DNA of 64,000 nt, taken from NCBI GenBank assembly GCA_964505785.1, contig CAZDJZ010000015.1:1-64000 (forward strand). Direction: 5' to 3'. The DNA is from CAYRTV01 sp964505785. GTDB lineage: Bacteria > Acidobacteriota > Aminicenantia > Aminicenantales > Aminicenantaceae. Positions within the stretch are counted from its first letter, which is position 1, and each line of letters starts with the position of its first letter. The position numbers were made by a program, and so were the translations under genes. The notes beneath the pieces are model-generated. The model was not told where the DNA came from. It was given only the letters and a program-made list of their open reading frames with translations, and did not search any database. Below, piece by piece: positions 44,622 to 52,946 of this stretch.

Positions 44622-45053
44622 TCAGCCGTCGATTTCGAAATCTCCGGTATTTGACTCATCCATGCATTTATCATCTTCAGAAGAAAACTTTTGTTCCAGG
44701 GAAATAATTTTCACTAAATTGCCGAGATAATTCTGGCCCTTCTTCTCGCCATATGGAAAAAATTGGGTTCCAACTTGAAATTTATAGCTTTTACCTGGAT
44801 TGGGCGTGACTCTGCGTATAATCCCATCAAGCTTTAAGGCCGATCGTTCTCCGGGAATAGATAGTTTTAAATGGATTTTGGTTTCCGGTTTCATTTTTTC
44901 CTGGCATACAAAAAGAATTCCGCCGCGGCTGAGGTCAAGCACAGGGCAGAATTCCTCTCCATACGTTTCACCTGGGGAAGGAAATAATTTTTCGGTTTTA
45001 TAATTGACAGTCGCACCTGGAATCTTAAACCTGACACAGGTTCTTTTTTCCAT
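44622..45053 (-). CDS. PilZ-domain c-di-GMP receptor protein
   Basis: 143 residues, one PilZ domain and a short acidic tail. Both c-di-GMP contacts are present: RxxxR as Arg4 and Arg8 (RTCVR) and the D-x-S-x-x-G motif Asp40-Ser42-Gly45 (DLSRGG). The final 25 residues (EQKFSSEDDKCMDESNTGDF) are polar and likely flexible. The protein should bind the second messenger made by proteins such as those encoded at 26676 and 60397. Its output partner is not evident. The start lacks a strong ribosome site. Confidence 0.9.
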   Translation of the reverse strand: MEKRTCVRFKIPGATVNYKTEKLFPSPGETYGEEFCPVLDLSRGGILFVCQEKMKPETKIHLKLSIPGERSALKLDGIIRRVTPNPGKSYKFQVGTQFFPYGEKKGQNYLGNLVKIISLEQKFSSEDDKCMDESNTGDFEIDG

Positions 45054-45150
45054 CTCTTTATCGGATATGGCTGGTCTCCTTATTTACTCATCATCAGCTT
45101 AGATGAAAATTATAATCACGGAAAGGAATAAAAGTCAAATGTTTTAGAAT

Positions 45151-45186
45151 AAAAGAGGGGGACAACCTAAGTTCTCCCCCTCTTTT
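45151..45186. terminator. Bidirectional intrinsic terminator
   Basis: AAAAGAGGGGGA (45151-45162), a ten-base loop, then TCTCCCCCTCTTTT (45173-45186) form a strong G+C stem with T runs on both strands. It lies six bases after the last gene of the redox cluster on the minus strand and so marks the cluster's end. Confidence 0.85.
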
Positions 45187-45191
45187 TTAGT

Positions 45192-46859
45192 CTATCTTAA
45201 GGTTCCTTCGTACTGGGCTGTTAACTGCCTTTTGCGAACGGCCTCCGGTGTATAAGAGGGAAGGATCACCGGAGATATCCGGCTTGTTTTAATGCCGGCG
45301 CTTTCCAGTTCGTTTTCATACTTATGAATATGTTCCAAAGTAAGAGAACCTAAATCAACTGATTTAACATATTCAGAAGCGTTGATGCCGGCTCTGCGGC
45401 CGAATACATTGTAATCCAGGACAGAATTTCCCATCAAACGATTCCGCCCATGGACGCCGCCTGAAGCTTCTCCGGCGACATACAAGCCTGGAATCGAGCT
45501 TTCGCATTTTTCATTGATATCGATTCCGCCGTTCTGATAGTGGAGGGAAGGATAAACGAGCATGGGTTCTTTCGTAATATCAATTCCGTAGCGGAAGAAT
45601 TGACGATGCATTGCCGGAAACTGATGATTGATATACCCTTCTCCCTGAAGCATTTCAATAAGGGGGGAATCAAGCCAAATGCCGACGCGTCCACTGGGTG
45701 TTTTGATGCCCATGTTTTTTTCCACACACTCCCGGATAAAAGCTGAACTTTCCACATCACGGGGCTCTCGAGGAAATACAAATAATTCGCCGTCCTTGTT
45801 AACAGGCTGTCCTCCTGCTCCCCGGATTTTTTCTGTAATAAGAAAGCCTGCGATTTGTTCAGGAAACACCGAACCGGTGGGATGATACTGTACTGAATCC
45901 ATGTAGAGTAAATCAGCTCCTGCGCGGTAGGCCATGATCAAGCCGTCACCGGTAGCACCGTAGTGGTTGGTTGTGTCGAATCCGCGAATGTGCAGCCGGC
46001 CGTAGCCGCCTGTGGTTATGATGGTTGACTTGGCTTTAACAACGAAATATTCTTCAGTTTCAATATTGTAGAGGATTCCCCCGGCACAATTTCCTTTATC
46101 ATCCAAAAGAAGCTCGACGGTCGGCATGAATTCGAGCACATCAATTTTATCCGGATGATTTCTAACTTCATCCATTAAGGTGCGCATTATGATCGCACCG
46201 GTATAATCCCTGCAGGACAGCATTCGCTTGCGGGACGTTCCGCCGCCGTGTAATGCCTGGAATGAGCCGTCTTCGAGTTTATCCCATACGACGCCCAGGT
46301 CTTCCAGCCATTTTACGACTTCCGGCGCATCGTGTGTAAGGGCTTCAACCAATTCAGGTTTATTATCAAAATGGCCGCCTCCGATTATATCTAAATAATG
46401 CCGGGTAGGGGAGTCTTTTTCTTTGACAGCGGCCTGCATACCTCCCTGGGACATCATGGAATTGGCGTCTCCGATCCGCAATTTGGTGGAAATGATACTG
46501 TGGGTTCCCTTCTGCATGGCGGTGATGGCGGCGGCGCAGCCGGCTCCTCCTCCGCCAATGATAAGGACATCCGTTTCATAATCCGGAGAGGAAAGATCGA
46601 ATAATTCAGGCTTAATACGGGAATGAGATTCCAGTAAATCTGCCACTTCCGTGGTGATGGTTTCCCCTTTGTTCGGACCCACATGGACTTCCCGCCGCGA
46701 CTCGGATCTATAGTCAGGGTGGAACTTGTTTAAAACTTCTTCCCTTTCTTCCCCGCTCATAGGGGGGAAGACAGGTTTTCCGGATTTGGCCAACTCAAAA
46801 CGTTTTTGGCGGGTATGCGCCACTTTATCAAGTGTTTCTTTCATATATTCAGGATACAT
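45192..46859 (-). CDS. Fumarate reductase/succinate dehydrogenase-like flavoprotein
   Basis: 555 residues. About 95 N-terminal residues precede the FAD domain and are not part of the standard family. The dinucleotide fold is DVLIIGGGGAGCAAA (Gly102-107). Substrate-site elements of FrdA/SdhA are present: SVQYHPTGS, the KIRGAGGQPVNKDGE loop with the proton-shuttle Arg, and SGGVHGRNRLMGNSVLD. Where FrdA has the covalent-FAD His (SHTVAAEGG) this protein has Asn133 (ANSMMSQGG), so FAD is likely non-covalent. It is the last gene of the Hdr-Kor cluster, directly after an FrdB-like protein, and no membrane anchor is present. It most likely reduces fumarate in the cytoplasm, like the thiol:fumarate reductase TfrA. 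L-aspartate oxidase is a less likely alternative. Confidence 0.82.
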   Translation of the reverse strand: MYPEYMKETLDKVAHTRQKRFELAKSGKPVFPPMSGEEREEVLNKFHPDYRSESRREVHVGPNKGETITTEVADLLESHSRIKPELFDLSSPDYETDVLIIGGGGAGCAAAITAMQKGTHSIISTKLRIGDANSMMSQGGMQAAVKEKDSPTRHYLDIIGGGHFDNKPELVEALTHDAPEVVKWLEDLGVVWDKLEDGSFQALHGGGTSRKRMLSCRDYTGAIIMRTLMDEVRNHPDKIDVLEFMPTVELLLDDKGNCAGGILYNIETEEYFVVKAKSTIITTGGYGRLHIRGFDTTNHYGATGDGLIMAYRAGADLLYMDSVQYHPTGSVFPEQIAGFLITEKIRGAGGQPVNKDGELFVFPREPRDVESSAFIRECVEKNMGIKTPSGRVGIWLDSPLIEMLQGEGYINHQFPAMHRQFFRYGIDITKEPMLVYPSLHYQNGGIDINEKCESSIPGLYVAGEASGGVHGRNRLMGNSVLDYNVFGRRAGINASEYVKSVDLGSLTLEHIHKYENELESAGIKTSRISPVILPSYTPEAVRKRQLTAQYEGTLR

Positions 46860-46902
46860 GAGATACTCCTTCGACTATAAAGGTTTTATTATTCATGATA
46901 TA

Positions 46903-47604
46903 TTACTCGGAATCCCTGGCGTAATATTTTTTTCTGAGGTCTTCTTTGTCCGCAGTCATTAATTCTTCCAATTCTTTTTTATAAACACCGTCTTTCACTT
47001 CCTGAATGCGTTTAGTTAATTCTTCACTGTCAGGCGATAGATATTTTCCGTAGAGACGCTTAGCCAGAATGCCGACATTGAATTGAATGATTTCAGCTGG
47101 ACACCGGATCGCGCATAAACCGCAGCAGAGACAATCAAAGGACAGGTCCATGACCTGTTCGATATCTCCGCGTTTGGCGGCCTGGATATAATCCATCACT
47201 TCCAGGTCCTGCGGGCATGACTTTGTGCAGGTATTGCAGGCCACACAGCGGAAAACTTCCGGGTAATAAGCCTGGATAGTTGCCGCTTCCGGTTTAATTT
47301 TTTCCATGTCATAAACGGCCTTATGTGCGGGAATAGCGGGGAGCTGAGCCAGCCACATTCCTTCTTCCACCAGGGTCGTACAGGCCAGCCCGGTGTAGAT
47401 TTTATAATCGCCGGGAAGGCGGTATACAGTTGCACAGGCTCCGCAAAATCCTTCACGGCAGCCTGCTCCCCGTTTGATCTGATAACCGGCATATTCCAGG
47501 GCTCCCATGATGGTTGCTTTCGCGGGCACTTTGTGCATTTTTCCCATAATGTAGACTGTCTTGAAATCCTTGCTTTCTTTGTCTTTATTGTTTTGGGCTG
47601 TCAT
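46903..47604 (-). CDS. 2Fe-2S/4Fe-4S electron-transfer protein, FrdB/TfrB-like N-terminal half
   Basis: 233 residues. The 2Fe-2S ligands are Cys49, Cys54, Cys57 and Cys75 (GCREGFCGAC, then LAC), in a plant-ferredoxin-like domain as in SdhB/FrdB. Two cysteine groups follow, CVACNTCTKSCP and CLCCGLCAIRCP, for 4Fe-4S clusters. In methanogen thiol:fumarate reductase, TfrB fuses such a part to a CCG (HdrB-like) half; here the CCG half is a separate gene in the same cluster (52947). It should carry electrons to or from the flavoprotein at 45192. GGAGG precedes the ATG. Confidence 0.85.
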   Translation of the reverse strand: MTAQNNKDKESKDFKTVYIMGKMHKVPAKATIMGALEYAGYQIKRGAGCREGFCGACATVYRLPGDYKIYTGLACTTLVEEGMWLAQLPAIPAHKAVYDMEKIKPEAATIQAYYPEVFRCVACNTCTKSCPQDLEVMDYIQAAKRGDIEQVMDLSFDCLCCGLCAIRCPAEIIQFNVGILAKRLYGKYLSPDSEELTKRIQEVKDGVYKKELEELMTADKEDLRKKYYARDSE

Positions 47605-47641
47605 GTTTTTCCTCCATTGCGCCTTGTGAATAAGGCCGCCC

Positions 47642-48064
47642 CTAGGCGGATTTTTCTTCGGGCAGATTCATTGGCCCCAAATTTCTAATTTTTTCAGTGA
47701 ATTCATTAATAACGGTAACGAATTTTTTTCCTTCTGCAGCGGATACCCACTCTAAGCGGATCCGATCCGGCTCAATACCGAAATCAGAGAGGACTTTTTC
47801 GAGTATTTTTATGCGCCGGAGAGTTTTATAATTTCCATCGATATAATGGCAGTCTCCGGGGTGGCAACCGCCGATAAAAACACCGTCTGCTCCCTGTTTA
47901 AATGCCCACAATACATGCTGGGGATCTACCCGGGATGAGCACATAACGCGAATCATGACACTATTTGGCATATATTCCATCCGTGATGTGCCGGCGAGGT
48001 CGGCACCTGCAGAAGTACACCAATTACAAGCAAAGCTGATGATTTTGGGTTCGAATTTAGCCAT
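47642..48064 (-). CDS. mvhD: MvhD-family iron-sulfur subunit linked to HdrA
   Basis: 140 residues, the normal size of MvhD. Conserved cysteines are in FACNWCTSAGADLAG, RVMCSSRVDP and GGCHPGDCHY. In methanogens MvhD brings electrons from the [NiFe] hydrogenase into HdrA through a 2Fe-2S cluster. No hydrogenase subunits (MvhA, MvhG) are here, so the donor must be different; the adjacent FrdB-like protein or KorABCD ferredoxin are candidates. The ATG overlaps the hdrA stop as TAATG, showing tight coupling with HdrA. Confidence 0.93.
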   Translation of the reverse strand: MAKFEPKIISFACNWCTSAGADLAGTSRMEYMPNSVMIRVMCSSRVDPQHVLWAFKQGADGVFIGGCHPGDCHYIDGNYKTLRRIKILEKVLSDFGIEPDRIRLEWVSAAEGKKFVTVINEFTEKIRNLGPMNLPEEKSA

Positions 48065-50031
48065 TATGACTTAACCTCTCCTTTCAAAATGGTGTCGACC
48101 ATGGAATAGATCTGATCGTCTGTGTAATTTTTCTGCTGGGCGGCTCCGGACGGGCATGCGGCGATGCAGCATCCGCAGCCTTCACAAAGAATATCATTTA
48201 CCGTAACAATGCCTTTTTGTTCATCGAAAACCCGGGCTTCATATGGACAGACCGGGATGCACAAACGGCAGCCGCTGCAGACATCTTCATCCACAACCGC
48301 AACTATCGGGTCATGGAAAAGTTCATCTGAGGCAAACATGGCCTGGACCTTACTGGCGGCTCCGCTCGCCTGGGCCACAGCTTCCGGAATATCCTTAGGC
48401 GCTTGACCGGCTCCGGCTAAGAACAATCCGGAGATGACACTTTCAACCGGACGCAGCTTCGGGTGAGCTTCAGCTAAAAATCCATCTTTATCCGTTCCCA
48501 TCTTGAGGGTTTTGACGATTTCTTCGGTTCCCTGGGAAGGCTCCATCGCCATTGCTAAAACGACCATATCAGCGTCTATTTCCACATCCTTTCCTGTAAG
48601 AGTATCCACGCCCCAAACTTTCATTTTTCCTTTTTCTTCAAAGACTTTGGATACTTTTCCTCTCAGATAGACGACATCATCTTCCTCGATGGCGCGCTGG
48701 ACAAACTCCTCGTAATTTTTTCCGCCGGAGCGGATATCAATATAGAAGATATAGGCTTGCCCGTCGGGGACATTGTGTTTATAGAGCATGGCGTGCTTAG
48801 CCGTGTACATGCAGCATATCTTGGAACAATAAGATTTATGCATCTCCGGATCTCTTGATCCGCAGCACTGAATAAACACGACTTCTTTGGGAACGGCCCG
48901 GTCGGAAGGCCTGAGAACCTGGCCTTGAGTGGGGCCTGATGCGGATAATAATCTTTCAAATTCCAGTCCGTTGAGCACATTTGGATATTTCCCGTAACCG
49001 TATTCAGCAATTTGGTCTTTTCCGTAAAGATCGTAGCCGGTCGCAACCACAACCGCACCCACTTCTTCTTCCACAATTTCCGGCTGCATGTCATAATTGA
49101 TGGCTTTCGGCTCACAGACATCCGCGCATTTTCCGCATGCAATGGGAACAAAGCCGGGACAGTTTTCAGCATCAATGGTAAAAGTCGCCGGGATGGCTTG
49201 AGGAAAAGGAATATAAATAGCTTTGCGGCCGGTCATGCCTTCATCAAATTCATTGGGCACAACCACTGGACAAACTTCCGAGCAATCATCGCAAAGCGTG
49301 CAAAGATTAGGATCTACATAGGTTGGTTTTTTCAGAATTTTCGCTTTGAAATTGCCGACATACCCGGAAATTTCCTTGACTTCACTGTATGTCATTAATT
49401 TGATTTTGGGATGCTTGGAAACCTCCACCATTTTCGGGGTCATGATACATTGTGAACAGTCAAGAGTGGGAAAGGTTTCGGACAATTGTATCATGTGTCC
49501 ACCAATAGAAGGAGATTTTTCCACAAGAATCACATCATGCCCGGCATTTCCGATGTCCAAGGCGGCTTGGATTCCGCTGATTCCTCCTCCAATCACAAGC
49601 GCCCGTTTGGTTACGGGAACACTAAGTGGTGTAAGAGATTCATTTCTGCGTACTTTCTCCACGAGACTTCGTGTGATTTTAATGGCTTTGTCGGTCGCTT
49701 GCTCTTTGTTTTTATGGACCCAGCTGCATTGCTCACGGATATTGGCGATTTCGCATTGATAGGGGTTCATTCCGGTGGATTCCGCAACCCGCCGGAAAGT
49801 GCTTTCATGAAGGTTCGGGGAACAGCAGGCCACCACAACACTCTCCAGATTATGTTCTTTAATCGCTGTTTCGATGCATTTCTGGCCGGGATCGGAACAC
49901 ATATACACATAGTCTTCCGCATGGACCACATCTTCTGTTTTGGAGAGTTCTTCAGCCACTTTTTTCACATCGACGGTACCGGCAATGTTGATACCGCAAT
50001 GGCAAACAAAAACTCCTGTCCTTTTTTTCAT
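48064..50031 (-). CDS. hdrA: HdrA-type flavin-containing electron-bifurcation subunit
   Basis: 655 residues. Order: an N-terminal Fe-S region (VFVCHCGINIAGTVDVKK, Cys10/Cys12, with CSDPGQKC and ACCSPNLHE), a thioredoxin-reductase-like FAD domain (VIGGGISGIQAALDIGNAGH, then SPSIGGHM), an inserted ferredoxin (CTLCDDCSEVCP and CGKCADVCEP), and a C-terminal 2x4Fe-4S ferredoxin (CSGCRLCIPVCP, CEGCGCCIAACP). This is the complete architecture of HdrA, whose FAD splits electron pairs between ferredoxin and the HdrBC branch. Between KorC and MvhD, it is the hub of the cluster. Confidence 0.95.
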   Translation of the reverse strand: MKKRTGVFVCHCGINIAGTVDVKKVAEELSKTEDVVHAEDYVYMCSDPGQKCIETAIKEHNLESVVVACCSPNLHESTFRRVAESTGMNPYQCEIANIREQCSWVHKNKEQATDKAIKITRSLVEKVRRNESLTPLSVPVTKRALVIGGGISGIQAALDIGNAGHDVILVEKSPSIGGHMIQLSETFPTLDCSQCIMTPKMVEVSKHPKIKLMTYSEVKEISGYVGNFKAKILKKPTYVDPNLCTLCDDCSEVCPVVVPNEFDEGMTGRKAIYIPFPQAIPATFTIDAENCPGFVPIACGKCADVCEPKAINYDMQPEIVEEEVGAVVVATGYDLYGKDQIAEYGYGKYPNVLNGLEFERLLSASGPTQGQVLRPSDRAVPKEVVFIQCCGSRDPEMHKSYCSKICCMYTAKHAMLYKHNVPDGQAYIFYIDIRSGGKNYEEFVQRAIEEDDVVYLRGKVSKVFEEKGKMKVWGVDTLTGKDVEIDADMVVLAMAMEPSQGTEEIVKTLKMGTDKDGFLAEAHPKLRPVESVISGLFLAGAGQAPKDIPEAVAQASGAASKVQAMFASDELFHDPIVAVVDEDVCSGCRLCIPVCPYEARVFDEQKGIVTVNDILCEGCGCCIAACPSGAAQQKNYTDDQIYSMVDTILKGEVKS

Positions 50032-50115
50032 AGTATTACCTTATAATAAGATTTCTTGAATTCCTCTTAAGGAAGAATTCATAAAAACGATTGCATGTGA
50101 ATATACTGATTGACT

Positions 50116-50664
50116 TCACTTGTTTTCATCCAGGGCTTTAAGCCCGTACTCATAACCTTGGTCAAATGCCTTCTGGTTCAATTCGAGGAACCTGTCGGGA
50201 ACCAGGCCGGGCAGGGCCTTTTTCATGACGTCCGGAGTGGTGATTTTCGTGATAGCCGTAAAAAAGCCCATCATCACCAGGTTGGCGATAATCCGGTTTC
50301 CCAATTCCTCTGCAAAACGGGTTGAGGGTACGGAATAATGCTTTATTTTCCCCCGAATTTCCTTTGGTTTAACCAAATCCTTGTCTGTGATCAGAAGGCC
50401 GTCTTCCCGCAGTTCAGGTTCGTATTTATCATAGGCTTCCTGTGACATAGATACTAGAATTTCAGGCCGGGTAATGTAGGGGTAGAGGACTCTTTCATCC
50501 GACACTACTACTTGGGAGCTGCAGGCGCTGCCGCGGGCTTCAGGCCCGAAACTCTGGTTCATGGTAGCGAATTTATCCCCATACAGCGAAAGAGCTTTTC
50601 CTGCGATAAGAGCACAGCGGATGATACCCTGGCCTCCAAATCCGGAAAATCTAATCTCAGTCAT
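50116..50664 (-). CDS. korC: 2-oxoacid:ferredoxin oxidoreductase gamma subunit
   Basis: 182 residues. The family opening IRFSGFGGQGIIRCALIAGKA (in parts) and the MNQSFGPEARGSACSSQVVVSD stretch are typical of gamma subunits of the 2-oxoglutarate type. It completes the KorABCD complex. The ATG at 50664 follows GGAG and overlaps the korB stop by eight bases; the frame upstream to 50703 is inside korB. The hdrA start follows after 84 bp. Confidence 0.94.
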   Translation of the reverse strand: MTEIRFSGFGGQGIIRCALIAGKALSLYGDKFATMNQSFGPEARGSACSSQVVVSDERVLYPYITRPEILVSMSQEAYDKYEPELREDGLLITDKDLVKPKEIRGKIKHYSVPSTRFAEELGNRIIANLVMMGFFTAITKITTPDVMKKALPGLVPDRFLELNQKAFDQGYEYGLKALDENK

Positions 50665-51529
50665 TGTTATCTCCGTAAGGTTGAAATTTATCTCCGAGCA
50701 CACGGGACATATGCGTGTTCATCGCATCCAGAAAAGTGGGTTTTTCGATATCCACAAATTTCCCTACAATCAGCTTTCCCTGGTAGCTGATATCCAGTGT
50801 TTCGGTAGGGGCGCCATGCTGAATTTCTGAATTGTCATAATAATATTTCATAAGATTCAATCCGTCCCCCAGCCGGTTTCGTCTTGCGTACAAAGTGACA
50901 CAGGGAGTGATGACTTCAATAAAAGAAAAGCCTTTTTTGTTTAAAGCCTCTTGAATTGACTTGGTTACGCGGCGCATATGCAGGGCTGTATATCTGGCAA
51001 TGTAAGTCGCTCCTGCGGCCTCAACCAGGCGGGGCAGGTTAAAAGCATATTCAAAATTTCCAAAAGGCGCGGTGGACGCGTTGGCCCGTGTGGGAGTTGT
51101 AGCCGCTACCTGGCCTCCGGTCATGGCGTAATTGAAATTGTTGACACAAATAACCACTAAGTCCATATTGCGGCGGGCGGCATGAATGAGGTGGTTGCCG
51201 CCGATTCCGGCAATATCTCCGTCGCCGCTGAACACGATGACTTTCATTCTGGGGTCAGCCAGCTTCAGTCCTGTTGCGAACGGGATGGCCCGCCCATGGG
51301 TGCTGTGAAAGGAATCCAATTTAACGTATCCGGCCACCCGTCCGGTGCATCCTATACCGGAAACAACCGCGAGACGGTCCAGATCATAGTTTTCTTTTCG
51401 TATGGCTTCATTGAAAGAGGTAACCACAGTACCTATGCCGCATCCGGGACACCAAATATGGGGAATGCGGTCCATTCTGAGCAGATTTTCAACCGGATTG
51501 CTTTCTCTTTGTACTTCCGCTTTGTTCAT
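50657..51529 (-). CDS. korB: 2-oxoacid:ferredoxin oxidoreductase beta subunit
   Basis: 290 residues. The thiamine-diphosphate motif is FSGDGDIAGIGGNHLIHAAR followed by VCVNNFNYAMTGGQ-like residues (actual ICVNNFNYAMTGGQ). WCPGCGIGTV near residue 26 holds the conserved cysteines of the 4Fe-4S-binding beta subunit. The short length and HSTHGRAIPFATG fit the 2-oxoglutarate (Kor) branch rather than pyruvate. It catalyses oxidative decarboxylation of the 2-oxoacid with KorA. It overlaps korA by four bases. Confidence 0.94.
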   Translation of the reverse strand: MNKAEVQRESNPVENLLRMDRIPHIWCPGCGIGTVVTSFNEAIRKENYDLDRLAVVSGIGCTGRVAGYVKLDSFHSTHGRAIPFATGLKLADPRMKVIVFSGDGDIAGIGGNHLIHAARRNMDLVVICVNNFNYAMTGGQVAATTPTRANASTAPFGNFEYAFNLPRLVEAAGATYIARYTALHMRRVTKSIQEALNKKGFSFIEVITPCVTLYARRNRLGDGLNLMKYYYDNSEIQHGAPTETLDISYQGKLIVGKFVDIEKPTFLDAMNTHMSRVLGDKFQPYGDNND

Positions 51530-52698
51530 TGTGCAGCCTCCTTGATAGCATTCAAGATATCATTGGGATCATGGACCCAACCGCCGAGATGAGGAACGCT
51601 CCGCACCCCGCATTGTCCTTGTGAAGACCGGTCTACTTCTAAAACAATCTGACCGGCGTTGATTTCCGGGACTACAAAAGATTTGATTTTACTTGCCAGC
51701 TTCTGAATATGTTTCTCCGGAAAAGGCCATACGGTAATCAAACGCAGGGTTCCGACTTTGATGCCGGCATTCCTTGCCTGCTGCACAGCTTTGACTGCCA
51801 CCCGGGAGGTGATTCCATAGGAAATGACAATGACTTCAGCATCTTCGATTTGTTCTTCTTCAAAACGTATTATCTTGTCTGCGTTCTTATCGATTTTATC
51901 AATAATATTTTGGACATTGACTTTTTGACATTCCGCATTAATAACAGGATAACCTCTTTCGTCATGAGTTAAGCCGGTTGTATGAAAGCGGTAACCTTCT
52001 CCGGTCTTGACCATGAACGGCACACCGTCTTTGTCCACTTTGTATGGAAGGTATTCTTCTTTCGGCCCTTCGTACCATTTTCTTTCCACGATTTCGATTT
52101 CATCGGCCGGAGGAATCACAACTTTTTCATGCATATGGCCGACACATTCATCCGTCATAACAAAAACCGGAACCCGGTAGGTTTCCGCTAGATTGAAGGC
52201 TTCGATCGTTAAATCAAAACATTCCTGGGGGGAATCAGGGGAAAGCGCGATGATGCGGTAATCTCCATGCGATCCCCACCGGGCCTGCATCATGTCCTGT
52301 TGACCGGTGAGAGTGGGAAGCCCGGTGGAGGGCCCGCCTCGCTGGACGTTGGCGATAACCAGCGGTGTTTCCATCATGGCGGCCAACCCGATATTTTCCA
52401 TCATTAAAGAAAATCCAGGGCCTGACGTGACTGTCATTGGTTTTTTGCCTCCCCAGGATGCGCCTATGAGAGAGGCAATCGAAGCCAATTCATCCTCCAT
52501 CTGAATAAAAACACCGCCCACCGTGGGGATGCGGGACGCGAATCTTTCAGCGGTTTCAGTAGAGGGTGTGATGGGATAACCACCAAAATAACGGCATCCG
52601 GCAGCCAAGGCCCCTTCTGCCAGGGCATAGTCCCCATCAAGAAAATGAGAACCGGTTAAAACTCCTTTGGGATCAGCCTTGTGCTTTCTCAATATCAT
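51526..52698 (-). CDS. korA: 2-oxoacid:ferredoxin oxidoreductase alpha subunit
   Basis: 390 residues. Family stretches are GGYPITPSTETAERFA, the EDELASIASLIGASWGGKKP region, TSGPGFSLMMENIGLA and RGGPSTGLPTLTGQQD, all typical of Kor alpha subunits. The frame starts ATG ATA TTG; GGAGG touches the ATG at 52698, while the TTG at 52692 would be at ideal spacing, so translation may start at either codon. The gene overlaps the end of korD by 26 bases. Confidence 0.94.
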   Translation of the reverse strand: MILRKHKADPKGVLTGSHFLDGDYALAEGALAAGCRYFGGYPITPSTETAERFASRIPTVGGVFIQMEDELASIASLIGASWGGKKPMTVTSGPGFSLMMENIGLAAMMETPLVIANVQRGGPSTGLPTLTGQQDMMQARWGSHGDYRIIALSPDSPQECFDLTIEAFNLAETYRVPVFVMTDECVGHMHEKVVIPPADEIEIVERKWYEGPKEEYLPYKVDKDGVPFMVKTGEGYRFHTTGLTHDERGYPVINAECQKVNVQNIIDKIDKNADKIIRFEEEQIEDAEVIVISYGITSRVAVKAVQQARNAGIKVGTLRLITVWPFPEKHIQKLASKIKSFVVPEINAGQIVLEVDRSSQGQCGVRSVPHLGGWVHDPNDILNAIKEAAQ

Positions 52699-52939
52699 CC
52701 TCCTTCCTAACAGTTACAAAAATTGCAAATTCCGGGCATATTGTCTCGCAGAGCTGACAATAACAACAATCAGATTCGTTTTTTACAAAAGGGGGATGAT
52801 ATCCTTTAACATTATAATCATCCGACAATTCCAAAACATCCCTCGGACAATATTCCACACAAAAACCACATCCTTTACAACGGTCTATTTCGATGTGGAT
52901 TTTCCCTATGATCGGTTTTAAATCGCCAAAATAAATCAT
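52673..52939 (-). CDS. korD: 2-oxoacid:ferredoxin oxidoreductase delta (ferredoxin) subunit
   Basis: 88 residues with two 4Fe-4S groups, CKGCGFCVEYCP and CCYCQLCETICP, the normal form of KorD. It receives electrons from the KorB active site and hands them to soluble ferredoxin or, in this cluster, perhaps directly to HdrA. It lies seven bases after hdrB and overlaps korA. Confidence 0.93.
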   Translation of the reverse strand: MIYFGDLKPIIGKIHIEIDRCKGCGFCVEYCPRDVLELSDDYNVKGYHPPFVKNESDCCYCQLCETICPEFAIFVTVRKEDDIEKAQG

Positions 52940-52946
52940 TTGTTCC

